Assembly: GCA_944384105.1 (NCBI GenBank)
Contig: CALWSC010000012.1
Span: forward strand, 1 to 59,064
Origin: an uncultured Lachnospiraceae bacterium
GTDB taxonomy: Bacteria; Bacillota; Clostridia; Lachnospirales; Lachnospiraceae
Direction: 5' to 3'
DNA length: 59,064 nucleotides
Shown here: piece after piece, positions 40,664-50,396 of the stretch
Layout: each line of letters begins with the position of its first letter
How positions within the stretch are numbered: the first letter of the stretch is position 1
Position numbers and translations under genes: made by a program
Notes under the pieces: model-generated
The model's input: the letters and a program-made list of their open reading frames with translations, nothing else
The model's database searches: none
Told to the model about the DNA's origin: nothing

Positions 40664-43600
40664 GTGTGAATTTTGCCCATTTACATGTGCATACGGAGTA
40701 CAGTCTGCTGGACGGCTCCAATAAAATTAAAGAATATGTAGCCAGAGTTAAGGAACTGGGAATGAACAGTGCAGCCATCACGGACCACGGCGTCATGTTT
40801 GGGTGCATTGATTTTTACCGCGCTGCAAAGGAGGCGGGAATCAATCCAATCCTGGGCTGCGAGGTCTATGTGGCGCCCGGGTCCCGCTTTGACAAGGAGC
40901 AGGGAAATGCTTCCGAGCGGTACTACCACCTGGTTCTGCTGGCTGAGAATAATACGGGATACGGTAATCTTATGAAAATCGTATCCCGTGGTTTTACCGA
41001 AGGATTTTACTATAAGCCGCGAGTGGACCTTGATCTGCTGCGCAAATACCGCGAGGGTATCATTGCGTTATCAGCCTGCCTGGCGGGAGAGGTTTCACGC
41101 AATCTCGTGCGCGGTCTATACGAGGAAGGAAAGAAGGCGGCGCTGCGGTATCTCGATATCTTCGGGGAGGGAAATTTCTTTCTCGAGCTTCAGGATCACG
41201 GAATTCCGGAGCAGAGAATGGTTAATCCGCAGCTTCTGCGCATGAGCCGTGAGACGGGCATCCCGCTCGTGGCGACGAATGATGTACATTACACCTACAA
41301 GGAGGATGTGGTGCCGCATGACATTCTGCTGTGCCTTCAGACCGGAAAGAAGATCGGCGATGAGGACAGGATGCGCTATGAGGGCGGGCAGTATTTCGTG
41401 AAGTCTCCCCAGGAGATGGAAGAGCTGTTTTCATATGTGCCTGAAGCGCTTGAGAATACCCAGAAGATCGCTGACCGCTGTCATGTGGAGATCGAGTTCG
41501 GCGTGACGAAGCTGCCGAAGTTTGATGTGCCGGACGGATACACCGCATGGGAATATCTGAATAAGCTATGCTTTGAGGGATTAAAGGAGCGGTATCAGCC
41601 CGTGACGCCTGAGCTTGAAGAGCGGCTGAAGTATGAGCTGAATACGATCCGTGAGATGGGGTATGTGGACTATTTCCTGATTGTGTGGGACTTTATCCGT
41701 TATGCCCGCGATCACGATATTATGGTGGGTCCCGGAAGGGGTTCTGCAGCGGGAAGCCTTGTGTCGTATACACTGGGCATCACCAAGCTTGATCCTATCC
41801 GGTATAATCTGCTGTTTGAGCGCTTCCTGAATCCGGAGCGCGTTTCCATGCCTGATATCGATATTGACTTTTGTTTCGAGCGCAGGCAGGAGGTTATAGA
41901 TTATGTGGTGCGCAAGTACGGCAAGGACCGCGTCGTGCAGATCGTGACATTCGGTACGCTGGCGGCGCGCGGTGTTATCCGGGATGTGGGAAGAGTGCTG
42001 GATATGCCGTATTCTGCGGTGGACGTGATCGCTAAGATGATACCCACGGAGCTGAATATGACGATTGACAAGGCGCTTCAGATGAACCCGCAGCTTAGAA
42101 AGACGTATGAGGAGGACGATCAGGTTCATTATCTGATCGATATGGCTAAGCGCCTTGAGGGTCTGCCGCGCCACACTTCCATGCATGCGGCCGGCGTCGT
42201 GATCAGTCAGAAGGCGGTGGATGAGTATGTGCCGCTCTCAAGGGCGTCCGACGGCTCAATTACCACGCAGTTTACGATGACCACGCTGGAGGAACTCGGG
42301 CTCCTGAAGATGGACTTCCTGGGACTTCGCACACTTACCGTGATTCAGAACGCGGTCAAGATGGCAGAGAAGAATAACGGAATTACCCTGGATCTGGACC
42401 ATGTGGATTACAATGATCCCAAGGTTATGCAGATGATCGGAGCGGGAAAGACCGAGGGAGTATTCCAGCTTGAGAGTGCGGGCTTTAAGAGCTTCATGAA
42501 GGAGCTTAAGCCTCAGAACCTCGAGGACATCATCGCCGGAATTTCTCTGTACCGGCCGGGTCCGATGGATTTTATTCCGCAGTACATCAAGGGTAAGAAT
42601 CACCCCGAGGAAATCGTCTACGACTGTCCGCAGCTAAAGCCGATTCTAAAGTCAACGTACGGATGTATTGTCTATCAGGAGCAAGTTATGCAGATCGTCC
42701 GTGAGCTTGGAGGCTATACACTGGGCAGGAGCGATCTGGTGCGGCGTGCAATGTCGAAGAAGAAGGCTGCGGTGATGGAGAAAGAGCGCCAAAATTTCGT
42801 CTACGGAAATCCTGAAGAGGGAGTACCCGGCTGTATTGCCAACGGTATTGACGAGAAGGTGGCGAATAAGATCTATGACGAGATGATCGATTTTGCAAAG
42901 TACGCGTTTAACAAATCCCATGCGGCGGCGTATGCAGTTGTTTCTTATCAGACAGCGTATCTGAAGTGCTACTATCCGGTGGAGTTCATGGCGGCTCTGA
43001 TGACGTCCTGTATTGAAAATCCGAGTAAGGTCTCCGAGTATATCATGAACTGCCGGCAGATGGGAATCGAGATTCTCCCGCCGGACGTGAATAAGAGCAC
43101 GGGCGTATTCTCTGTGGAGGGCTCTTCGATCCGGTATGGTCTGACCGCGATCAAGGGAATAGGCAAGCCGGTCATGGAAGCGATTGAAGAGGCGAGAAAG
43201 GACGGGCCGTTCCTATCTCTGCAGGATTTCCTGGAGCGCATCAGCGGAAAGGATATCAACAAGCGCAACGTAGAGAATTTAATCAAGTCCGGCGCACTGG
43301 ATGGACTGGGAGGCACCAGGCGCCAGTTTATGATGATCTATCTGCAGGTCATGGATGATGTTTCAAGAGAACATAAAAACTCCATTACCGGCCAGATGAG
43401 CCTCTTCGACCTCGTGGGCGAGGAAGAGAAGAAGGAATTTCAGGTACAGCTTCCCAATGTGGGAGAATACTCGAAGGAAATGAAACTTGCCTTTGAGAAA
43501 GAAGTGCTGGGCGTATATATCAGCGGACATCCGCTTGAGGAGTATGAAGAGCGCTGGAGAAAGAATATCACCGCCACGACGGCAGATTTCCAGCCGGATG

Positions 43601-44145
43601 AGGACACGGGATTCCCGCATGTCAGGGACGGGGAAAAGGTCATCTGCGGCGGCATGATCACGGATAAGACCATCAAATACACGAAGACGAACAAGGTTAT
43701 GGCATTTCTTACCCTGGAGGATCTCGTGGGCACGGTGGAGGTCGTGGTATTCCCGAGAGACTATGAGCGAAATATGAGTCTGATAGAGGCGGACGCAAAG
43801 GTATTTATCAAGGGACGGGTTTCCGCTGAAGACGAAAAAGCAAGCAAGCTGATCTGCGAAAAAATCATATCCTTTGAGGATTCTCCCAGAGAATTATGGA
43901 TACAGTTCCAGGATAAGGCATCCTATGAGAGGCAGGTTCACGGACTTTACGAAAATTTAAAGGAGTCTGACGGAAAGGATCAGGTTGTGATCTATCTGCG
44001 CCGGGAAAAGGCTTTAAAACGGCTTCCTGCAAGCCGAAACGTGTGTGCGGACGAGGCGCTTTTGGGGCGTTTAAGGGCGCTTTACGGTGAGGGCAACGTG
44101 AAAGTTGTAGAAAAGAGTATTGAAAATCTTGCTGGAATGAATTAG
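40660..44145 (+). CDS. dnaE: DNA polymerase III subunit alpha
   Basis: A 1161-residue replicative polymerase. N-terminal PHP domain (FAHLHVHTEYSLLDG, AITDHGVMFG); polymerase palm with GPGRGSAAGSL near 361 and the catalytic PDIDIDF at 398-404; a thumb/finger core (MHAAGVVIS, YRPGPMDFIPQYIKG); tandem HhH; and a C-terminal OB domain (VMAFLTLEDLVGTVEVVVFP). The start at 40660 (MSVNFAHLHVH) overlaps the methyltransferase stop as ATGA. In Clostridia PolC is normally the main replicase, so this is probably the DnaE partner. Confidence 0.96.
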   Translation: MSVNFAHLHVHTEYSLLDGSNKIKEYVARVKELGMNSAAITDHGVMFGCIDFYRAAKEAGINPILGCEVYVAPGSRFDKEQGNASERYYHLVLLAENNTGYGNLMKIVSRGFTEGFYYKPRVDLDLLRKYREGIIALSACLAGEVSRNLVRGLYEEGKKAALRYLDIFGEGNFFLELQDHGIPEQRMVNPQLLRMSRETGIPLVATNDVHYTYKEDVVPHDILLCLQTGKKIGDEDRMRYEGGQYFVKSPQEMEELFSYVPEALENTQKIADRCHVEIEFGVTKLPKFDVPDGYTAWEYLNKLCFEGLKERYQPVTPELEERLKYELNTIREMGYVDYFLIVWDFIRYARDHDIMVGPGRGSAAGSLVSYTLGITKLDPIRYNLLFERFLNPERVSMPDIDIDFCFERRQEVIDYVVRKYGKDRVVQIVTFGTLAARGVIRDVGRVLDMPYSAVDVIAKMIPTELNMTIDKALQMNPQLRKTYEEDDQVHYLIDMAKRLEGLPRHTSMHAAGVVISQKAVDEYVPLSRASDGSITTQFTMTTLEELGLLKMDFLGLRTLTVIQNAVKMAEKNNGITLDLDHVDYNDPKVMQMIGAGKTEGVFQLESAGFKSFMKELKPQNLEDIIAGISLYRPGPMDFIPQYIKGKNHPEEIVYDCPQLKPILKSTYGCIVYQEQVMQIVRELGGYTLGRSDLVRRAMSKKKAAVMEKERQNFVYGNPEEGVPGCIANGIDEKVANKIYDEMIDFAKYAFNKSHAAAYAVVSYQTAYLKCYYPVEFMAALMTSCIENPSKVSEYIMNCRQMGIEILPPDVNKSTGVFSVEGSSIRYGLTAIKGIGKPVMEAIEEARKDGPFLSLQDFLERISGKDINKRNVENLIKSGALDGLGGTRRQFMMIYLQVMDDVSREHKNSITGQMSLFDLVGEEEKKEFQVQLPNVGEYSKEMKLAFEKEVLGVYISGHPLEEYEERWRKNITATTADFQPDEDTGFPHVRDGEKVICGGMITDKTIKYTKTNKVMAFLTLEDLVGTVEVVVFPRDYERNMSLIEADAKVFIKGRVSAEDEKASKLICEKIISFEDSPRELWIQFQDKASYERQVHGLYENLKESDGKDQVVIYLRREKALKRLPASRNVCADEALLGRLRALYGEGNVKVVEKSIENLAGMN

Positions 44146-44249
44146 AATAAGTATGGATTTGGAATAATATCCGGTATAAACCGGAGTTATGAAGGTTGGA
44201 ATAAGATCAGATATTTTAGAATAGTGTAACCACTAATGGAGGGAAGAAT

Positions 44250-45248
44250 ATGTCTACAGCAAGTAAAATTAAAACCATAGGTGTTCTGACAAGCGGTGGC
44301 GACGCACCCGGAATGAACGCGGCGATTCGTGCGGCGGTAAGAAGAGGTCTGGGCTGCGGAGTGAAAATGAAGGGTATCCTGAAGGGCTACGACGGTCTTA
44401 TGAACGAAGAGATTATTGATATGTCTGCCAGAGATGTATCTGATACAATCGAGCGCGGCGGTACCATTCTGTACACGGCACGCTGCGCAGAGATGCGTAC
44501 CGAAGAGGGACAAAAGAGAGCTGCCGAGGTCTGCAGAAAGCACGGGATTGACGGTCTTGTCGTAATCGGTGGAGACGGTTCCTTTGCCGGAGCACAGAAG
44601 CTGGCTAACCTGGGAATCAATACAGTAGGAGTTCCGGGTACCATTGACCTGGACATTGCATGTACAGAGTATACGATCGGATTTGATACAGCGGTAAATA
44701 CCGCTATGGAGGCTATCGATAAAGTACGTGATACATCCACATCTCATGAGCGGTGCAGTATCATCGAGGTTATGGGAAGAAATGCCGGATATATCGCTCT
44801 GTGGTGCGGTATTGCCAACGGAGCTGAGGATATTCTGCTTCCGGAGAAGTATGACTACGACGAGCAGAAAATCATCAACAACATCATCGAGAACCGCAAG
44901 AAGGGAAAGAAGCACCATATCATTATCAACGCTGAGGGTATCGGACATTCCACCAGCATGGCAAAGCGTATCGAGGCGGCTACCGGCATCGAGACGCGGG
45001 CAACCATTCTCGGACATATGCAGCGCGGCGGAAGTCCGACCTGCAAGGACAGAGTATACGCATCCATTATGGGAGCTTATGCTGTAGACCTTCTGCTCGC
45101 AGGTAAGACAAAGCGTGTTGTCGGCTATAAGAACGGCGAATATGTGGACTTTGATATCAACGAGGCTCTTGCGATGACGAAGAGTATTCCGGAATATCAG
45201 TATGAGATCGCGAGAGCACTTTCCCATAACTACAGCAAGAACGATTGA
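44250..45248 (+). CDS. pfkA: ATP-dependent 6-phosphofructokinase
   Basis: A 332-residue glycolytic enzyme. VLTSGGDAPGMNAAIRA at the start, VVIGGDGSFAG (Gly of the ATP-type enzymes rather than Asp of PPi types), the catalytic PGTIDLDI and the EVMGRNAGYIAL loop. In the catalytic motif the residue after TID is Leu where the E. coli enzyme has Asn; this variant is familiar from clostridia. Ribosome site GGAGGG. It has its own terminator. Confidence 0.95.
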   Translation: MSTASKIKTIGVLTSGGDAPGMNAAIRAAVRRGLGCGVKMKGILKGYDGLMNEEIIDMSARDVSDTIERGGTILYTARCAEMRTEEGQKRAAEVCRKHGIDGLVVIGGDGSFAGAQKLANLGINTVGVPGTIDLDIACTEYTIGFDTAVNTAMEAIDKVRDTSTSHERCSIIEVMGRNAGYIALWCGIANGAEDILLPEKYDYDEQKIINNIIENRKKGKKHHIIINAEGIGHSTSMAKRIEAATGIETRATILGHMQRGGSPTCKDRVYASIMGAYAVDLLLAGKTKRVVGYKNGEYVDFDINEALAMTKSIPEYQYEIARALSHNYSKND

Positions 45249-45263
45249 TAAATTGGAATTTGC

Positions 45264-45290
45264 AAGGCTGCCGCATATGGCAGCCTTTTT
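45264..45290 (+). terminator. Terminator of pfkA
   Basis: AAGGCTGCC (45264-45272) pairs with GGCAGCCTT (45279-45287), then T-run. Confidence 0.88.
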
Positions 45291-45307
45291 GCATGAGAGG
45301 AGAACGT

Positions 45308-46090
45308 ATGATAACAAGCAGCAGTAATGCGCAGGTAAAAAATGTAATACTATTAAACAAGAAGGCGAGAGCGAGGCGCCAGCAGGGATTGTTTATCGCC
45401 GAGGGGATAAAAATGTTTCAGGAAGCACCGAGGGAATGGGTTGAGAAGATCTATGTTTCCGAGAGTTTCGCTGCAGACCCGGAGCATGCGGCTCTGCTTG
45501 CGGATATATCCTATGAAACGGTGGAAGACAGAATCTTCGCCCAGATGTCGGATACACAGACGCCGCAGGGCATCCTCTGCGCGGTGAAGATTCCTTCATA
45601 CACCCCTGCGGAAGTGCTTTCCGGCGATCGCCCGCTGCTGTTGGTGCTGGAAGATCTGCAGGATCCCGGAAATGTGGGAACAATTCTGCGTACCGGCGAG
45701 GGTGCGGGCGTCACAGGCGTGATACTGAGCAGAAATACAGCGGATCTCTTTAATCCAAAGACAATCCGTTCTACAATGGGATCCATATACCGGATGCCGT
45801 TTTACCGCGCAGACGATCTGGGCGAAGTTATGGACATGCTTTCCAGGCGCGGTATCCGCACCTGTGCAGCACATCTGCGGGGAGAACATTCTTATACGCA
45901 GGAGGACTACTGTAAGCCCTGCGCGTTTCTGATAGGAAACGAGGGAAACGGTTTAAGCGACAGGCTCTCCGAACGCGCTGACCGTCTGGTCCGTATCCCG
46001 ATGGCGGGAAAGGTGGAGTCCCTGAACGCGGCAATCGCCTCTGCGGTTCTGATGTATGAGGCGAATCGCCAGAGAGGAGCGGGAAGATAA
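45308..46090 (+). CDS. TrmH/SpoU-family RNA methyltransferase
   Basis: A 260-residue SPOUT methyltransferase of 2'-O-ribose in rRNA or tRNA. An N-terminal substrate-binding domain (KNVILLNKKARARRQQGLFI) precedes the trefoil-knot domain: LEDLQDPGNVGTILRTGEG (motif 1), LIGNEGNGLS (motif 2) and RIPMAGKVESLNAAIASAV (motif 3). The start at 45308 has AGGAGA upstream; the earlier open frame reads through the pfkA terminator. The target nucleotide is unknown. Confidence 0.92.
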   Translation: MITSSSNAQVKNVILLNKKARARRQQGLFIAEGIKMFQEAPREWVEKIYVSESFAADPEHAALLADISYETVEDRIFAQMSDTQTPQGILCAVKIPSYTPAEVLSGDRPLLLVLEDLQDPGNVGTILRTGEGAGVTGVILSRNTADLFNPKTIRSTMGSIYRMPFYRADDLGEVMDMLSRRGIRTCAAHLRGEHSYTQEDYCKPCAFLIGNEGNGLSDRLSERADRLVRIPMAGKVESLNAAIASAVLMYEANRQRGAGR

Positions 46091-46135
46091 ATTCCTTACG
46101 AAATGATTAAGATTCCGGGGAATTGGGAAATACTG

Positions 46136-46164
46136 TTGTCCGCACACCAAAGGCGTGATAAGAT
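46136..46164 (+). promoter_or_regulatory. Promoter of the deacetylase gene
   Basis: -35 TTGTCC (46136-46141), a 17-bp spacer, -10 TAAGAT (46159-46164). Confidence 0.5.
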
Positions 46165-46193
46165 AAGACTAATACCGCATGAAGGAGGAGAAA

Positions 46194-47669
46194 ATGGAGA
46201 AAAAAAAGAGTTCCAATCAAAAAAAGAGACGCCGCAGACGCCGCAAGCAGCGTGAGCTGATCTTAAAAGCATCTCTCGTCGGAGTACTCCTGATAATCCT
46301 GGCAGTGATTTTGGTTCTTGCCTTCAGAGGCGGGAAAGATAAGACACAGACCGCGGATAAAGACTCCGGGAAAAAGCAGGAGCAGCAGCAAGAAGACAGC
46401 GAGGCGGCCGAGGAGGAACAGAAAGAGAAGCAGCGCCAGCTCCTCATGGCGCAGGCAGATCTGCAGGCAGCACAGTACGATTACGATGCGGCGATGGCTA
46501 CTTTGAATTCGATCGAAGGCGCGGCCGAGGATGAGGAGATTCAGCAAAAGCTCACTCAGATCCAGCAGACAAAAGACAGCTGTACGCCTGTGAATATGAA
46601 TGAGGTTACGCATATTTTCTACCACTCTCTGGTTGTTGATCCCGAAAAGGGCTTTGCCGGAAATGACAGCATTGCGGCAGGGTTTAAGCAGTGGATGACC
46701 ACAGTGGATGAGTTCAACAAAATCACGCAGTCCATGTATGACAAAGGGTATGTGATGGTGAGTCTTCACGATCTGGTGGAGCAGACGGTGGACGCAGACG
46801 GAACAGTACATTTTAAGCCTGCGACGATCATGCTGCCGCCCGGAAAGAAGGCATATGTGCTCTCGCTTGACGATCTGTGCTACTATCACTCCTACGACAA
46901 CCGCGGGATTGCCTCCAAGATCGTGCTCGACGAAAACGGAAAGCCGACCTGCGAGTATATTCAGTCAGACGGAACTGTCGTGACAGGTCCCTATGACTGC
47001 GTCCCGCTGATGGATGCGTTTGTCGAGCAGCATCCCGATGCTTCCTACCGCGGGGCAAAGGGCATCATTGCTCTGACCGGCTATAACGGAATCCTGGGAT
47101 ACCGCACGGACGGTGTGTATAACACGGCAGTGCCGGAGGAAGATCCGGAGCACTTCTTTCTGAGCAGCGACCAGCAGAAATGGCTCGATGAACATCCGGA
47201 TTTCAACTGGGACGAGGAATGCGCGGAGGCGAAGAAGGTGGCCGATGCAATGAAGGCGGACGGCTGGGAATTTGCAAGCCATACCTGGGGGCATCAGCAT
47301 GTGGCCGATATCTCCTATGATAAGCTGGTACGCGATACGGAGCGCTGGGCGAAATATGTGGCACCGCTTGTGGGCGGCACAGATACCATTATCTTCGCTC
47401 ACGGACAGGATCTGACATCGGGACCGGACTACACACCTGACAACGAGAAGTTCAGCTACTTAAAAAGCCAGGGATTTAACTTTTACTGCAACGTGGATTC
47501 CACTCAGTACTGGCTGAAGATAGAGGATAATTACCTGCGCATGGGCAGAAGAAATCTCGACGGCTACCGTCTGTGGCAGGACGCTCACGGAACAGAGAGC
47601 AAGACGAGTGATCTGTTTGACGCAAGAGAGGTTCTGGACCCGCGAAGGACGGATGTACCGGATTTATAA
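46194..47669 (+). CDS. Membrane-anchored polysaccharide deacetylase-like protein
   Basis: A 491-residue protein. A very basic N-terminus (KKRRRRRRKQR), one membrane segment at about 28-45 and a Glu/Gln-rich coiled region at about 60-125 precede the catalytic domain. NodB-like features are LSLDDLCYYH (metal-binding Asp pair) near 225 and FASHTWGHQH (HxxxH) near 363. The family removes acetyl groups from cell wall glycans. The region between the motifs is long, and the substrate is unknown. The start at 46194 has AAGGAGG five bases upstream. Confidence 0.85.
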   Translation: MEKKKSSNQKKRRRRRRKQRELILKASLVGVLLIILAVILVLAFRGGKDKTQTADKDSGKKQEQQQEDSEAAEEEQKEKQRQLLMAQADLQAAQYDYDAAMATLNSIEGAAEDEEIQQKLTQIQQTKDSCTPVNMNEVTHIFYHSLVVDPEKGFAGNDSIAAGFKQWMTTVDEFNKITQSMYDKGYVMVSLHDLVEQTVDADGTVHFKPATIMLPPGKKAYVLSLDDLCYYHSYDNRGIASKIVLDENGKPTCEYIQSDGTVVTGPYDCVPLMDAFVEQHPDASYRGAKGIIALTGYNGILGYRTDGVYNTAVPEEDPEHFFLSSDQQKWLDEHPDFNWDEECAEAKKVADAMKADGWEFASHTWGHQHVADISYDKLVRDTERWAKYVAPLVGGTDTIIFAHGQDLTSGPDYTPDNEKFSYLKSQGFNFYCNVDSTQYWLKIEDNYLRMGRRNLDGYRLWQDAHGTESKTSDLFDAREVLDPRRTDVPDL

Positions 47670-47684
47670 AGAAAAACAGAATAA

Positions 47685-47736
47685 AAACAGCCGGGAGATT
47701 ATGGCAGAATTCGTGCATAATCTCCCGGCTGTTTCT
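47685..47736 (+). terminator. Long terminator hairpin after the deacetylase
   Basis: An 18-bp stem (47685-47702 with 47717-47734) ending in TTTCT. The following 150 bp to the next promoter hold nothing recognisable. Confidence 0.85.
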
Positions 47737-47881
47737 GCATTCGGATATAGGGAAGGAAATGCAGGAAAACAGCAGTCTATTCGGGGAAATGGGTCAGAGA
47801 GTCTCTGGTAAGATTATTCAGAAAAATTTATTTTTATGCACTGTTCGAAAAATGATGTCAAAAAAGCACGTACGATTGTTG

Positions 47882-47910
47882 TTGACAAAAAAACTTAACA
47901 ATGTTAGAAT
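47882..47910 (+). promoter_or_regulatory. Promoter of the SleB-type hydrolase gene
   Basis: -35 TTGACA (47882-47887), a 17-bp spacer, -10 TAGAAT (47905-47910). Confidence 0.85.
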
Positions 47911-47974
47911 CACTTCGCAATAAATTCTTAACAAGTTTGTAATAATTACAGGCGAAAACAAACAGGAGGTAAGT

Positions 47975-48745
47975 ATGAAACTGAAAACTATCACCAAGAT
48001 CCTGGGAGGAGCGCTTATGCTTTGTGTGCTGACGGCAGTGCCGGTCAGGGCGGAGGCAATGAATGCAGAGAATACGAATGAGAGTGATTATACAGATGTC
48101 CGTGTATGGGCGGATATGGCGGCAGCGAACGTACAGACCTGCGCAAACATCCGTACAGCTCCGTCTGTTGAGGCGGAGCGGACAGGAATACTCAGCAGCG
48201 GCTGCGCCGCTGAGGTGCTCGGAGAAGAGAACGGCTGGACCAGAGTGCGTTCCGGGGCTGTGGAAGGGTACATAAGAAGTGACCTGCTCTCATTTTCGGG
48301 GGAGGCGTATGAGCTGTATCGTGCAAAATACGATATGGGCGGCGAGCTTCAGACAGCCACGCCGATCGCAGAGCACCTGGGACAGGCACAGCAGACAGCT
48401 GCAGCCGGAGTAAGCGGATCGGAGCTTGACCTGCTTGCGGCGATCATTCAGTGCGAAGCCGGCGGCGAGAGCCACGAGGGCAAGGTAGCGGTCGGAGCAG
48501 TGGTATTAAACAGAGTGCGGAGCAGCAGCTTCCCGAACACCATTACCGGTGTTGTGTACCAGAGCGGGCAGTTCTCACCGGTATCGAGCGGTATCCTCTC
48601 CAGCGTACTTGCTTCCGGCGCCAGAAGTGACTGCTACGAGGCAGCCCGCGATGCCGTAAACGGTCAGAATCCAGTGGGAGATGCGCTGTATTTCAACAGC
48701 GGATACGGCAGAGGAATTCAGATCGGCAACCAGCACTTCTATTAA
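47975..48745 (+). CDS. Cell wall hydrolase, SleB/CwlJ family with SH3 domain
   Basis: A 256-residue exported protein. The signal peptide covers about residues 1-26 (VRAEA cleavage region). A bacterial SH3 domain at about 45-110 (ANIRTAPSVEAERTG) precedes the SleB-like hydrolase domain at about 150-256, with AAIIQCEAGGESHEGKVAVG, VLNRVRSS and GNQHFY. In Bacillus the family degrades spore cortex; in gut clostridia such proteins may also act on vegetative walls. GGAGG precedes the ATG. The gene is monocistronic. Confidence 0.9.
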   Translation: MKLKTITKILGGALMLCVLTAVPVRAEAMNAENTNESDYTDVRVWADMAAANVQTCANIRTAPSVEAERTGILSSGCAAEVLGEENGWTRVRSGAVEGYIRSDLLSFSGEAYELYRAKYDMGGELQTATPIAEHLGQAQQTAAAGVSGSELDLLAAIIQCEAGGESHEGKVAVGAVVLNRVRSSSFPNTITGVVYQSGQFSPVSSGILSSVLASGARSDCYEAARDAVNGQNPVGDALYFNSGYGRGIQIGNQHFY

Positions 48746-48756
48746 TTTCTCAGACA

Positions 48757-48788
48757 AAAGCCTCCGCTTTACGGGGGCTTTCCTTTAT
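48757..48788 (+). terminator. Terminator of the SleB-type hydrolase gene
   Basis: AAAGCCTCCG (48757-48766) pairs with CGGGGGCTTT (48772-48781), then TCCTTT. Confidence 0.8.
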
Positions 48789-48852
48789 ATTCACGCTTTT
48801 TAGATAAATATATTTTGTAAGAAAAATGAAAGATATATTTTTAACAAATCCG

Positions 48853-48881
48853 TTGTATTTTCAGAAAAAATATAGTATGAT
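48853..48881 (+). promoter_or_regulatory. Promoter of nfeD-SPFH
   Basis: -35 TTGTAT (48853-48858), a 17-bp spacer, -10 TATGAT (48876-48881). Confidence 0.75.
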
Positions 48882-48917
48882 AACAGCAGAACATCAGCAG
48901 AGAAAGGAGAGATGATT

Positions 48918-49349
48918 ATGGTTGCTGTAATCTGGCTCAGTATACTGGTTGTGCTGCTGATTATTGAAGCTGCTACGATGGGGCTTACGACGATCTGGTT
49001 TGCAGGCGGTGCGCTGTTTGCGTTTCTTGCGGCACTCCTGGGGGCACCGATCTGGATTCAGGTAGCGCTGTTTGTTGTGATCTCTCTTGTGCTTTTGATC
49101 TTTACAAGACCGGCTGCGGTTCGGCTGATGAACCGTCCGAAGACACAGACAAACGTGGACAGCATCCCGGGAAAGACGGGAATTGTCACGGAGGAAATCG
49201 ATAATCTTGCCGCAAAGGGCAGGGTGCAGGTCGATGGGATGGAGTGGTCAGCGAGAGCACAGCATGCGGAGGATAAGATCCCAAGAGGGGAAGAGGTAAC
49301 GGCACTGCGCGTAGAAGGCGTGAAGCTGATAGTGGAAAGGAAAAGGTAA
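48918..49349 (+). CDS. NfeD-family membrane protein
   Basis: A 143-residue protein with two or three hydrophobic segments in residues 1-75 and an OB-fold domain at about 85-143 (IPGKTGIVTEEIDNLAAKGR). It is the short NfeD form without a protease domain. NfeD proteins partner with SPFH proteins, and the SPFH gene follows after 5 bp. The start at 48918 has GGAG eight bases upstream; the ATG two codons earlier is too close to it. Confidence 0.9.
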   Translation: MVAVIWLSILVVLLIIEAATMGLTTIWFAGGALFAFLAALLGAPIWIQVALFVVISLVLLIFTRPAAVRLMNRPKTQTNVDSIPGKTGIVTEEIDNLAAKGRVQVDGMEWSARAQHAEDKIPRGEEVTALRVEGVKLIVERKR

Positions 49350-49354
49350 GAAGT

Positions 49355-50299
49355 ATGGAAAATATGGGAATTATTATTGCCGTTATAGCATTTATTGTTG
49401 TGGTGCTTTGCATCCTGGCATCCTGCGTTAAGATTGTCCCTCAGGCCAAGGCAATGGTTCTGGAGCGTCTCGGCGCATACCGCGACACCTGGAATACGGG
49501 ACTTCATTTTAAGATACCGTTTATTGAGCGTATTGCAAAGCGTGTGAATTTAAAGGAGCAGGTGGTGGATTTCCCGCCTCAGCCGGTAATCACCAAGGAT
49601 AATGTAACGATGCAGATTGATACGGTAGTGTACTTTCAGATCACAGATCCGAAGCTGTTTGCATACGGAGTAGAGAATCCGATCATGGCGATTGAGAACC
49701 TGACGGCGACCACTCTGCGAAATATCCTCGGAGAGATGGAGCTGGATGAGACGCTGACTTCCCGTGAGGTCATCAACACAAAGATGCGCTCCGCGCTCGA
49801 TGTTGCGACCGACCCGTGGGGCATCAAGGTCAATCGTGTGGAGCTTAAGAACATCATGCCGCCCAAGGCAATCCAGGAAGCGATGGAGAAGCAGATGAAG
49901 GCTGAGCGTGAACGAAGAGAGGCGATACTGATCGCAGAGGGTGAGAAGAAGTCAACGATCCTGATTGCAGAAGGCAAAAAGGAATCCGCAATTCTTGACG
50001 CAGAGGCAGAGAAGCAGTCAGCGATTCTGAAAGCGGAGGCCGAGAAGGAGAGAAGAATCCGTGAGGCAGAAGGCCAGGCGGAGGCTATCCTGAAGGTACA
50101 GCAGGCGAACGCCGACGGTATCCGATTCCTGAAGGAGGCAGGCGCCGACGAGTCGGTTTTGACACTGAAGAGTCTGGAGGCGCTTGGAACTCTGGCAAAC
50201 GGCAGAGCCACAAAGATCGTTGTTCCGTCCGATATTCAGGGTCTTGCAAGCCTTGCGACCTCGCTCAAAGCGATTGTGGAGGATAAGAACGCAGAATAA
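49355..50299 (+). CDS. SPFH/band-7 (stomatin-like, QmcA) protein
   Basis: A 314-residue membrane scaffold. One N-terminal membrane segment (about 5-24), an SPFH domain at about 25-180 (VPQAKAMVLERLGAYRDTW) and a long charged coiled coil at about 180-255 with repeated AEGEKKS/AEAEKQS units. The C-terminal ASLATSLKAI is typical. Such proteins form oligomeric membrane microdomains with NfeD partners. It is co-transcribed with nfeD and ends at a good terminator. Confidence 0.93.
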   Translation: MENMGIIIAVIAFIVVVLCILASCVKIVPQAKAMVLERLGAYRDTWNTGLHFKIPFIERIAKRVNLKEQVVDFPPQPVITKDNVTMQIDTVVYFQITDPKLFAYGVENPIMAIENLTATTLRNILGEMELDETLTSREVINTKMRSALDVATDPWGIKVNRVELKNIMPPKAIQEAMEKQMKAERERREAILIAEGEKKSTILIAEGKKESAILDAEAEKQSAILKAEAEKERRIREAEGQAEAILKVQQANADGIRFLKEAGADESVLTLKSLEALGTLANGRATKIVVPSDIQGLASLATSLKAIVEDKNAE

Positions 50300-50324
50300 T
50301 ATTTGGAATACAGATGAGGGGGAG

Positions 50325-50359
50325 AAACTGCCGCACCGTGATGTGCGGCGGTTTCTTTT
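50325..50359 (+). terminator. Terminator of nfeD-SPFH
   Basis: AAACTGCCGCAC (50325-50336) pairs with GTGCGGCGGTTT (50343-50354) with one G-U, then CTTTT. Confidence 0.82.
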
Positions 50360-50396
50360 CTGCTTTTCCGGGGTTTTTTGAGAGGAGTGAGAGCGT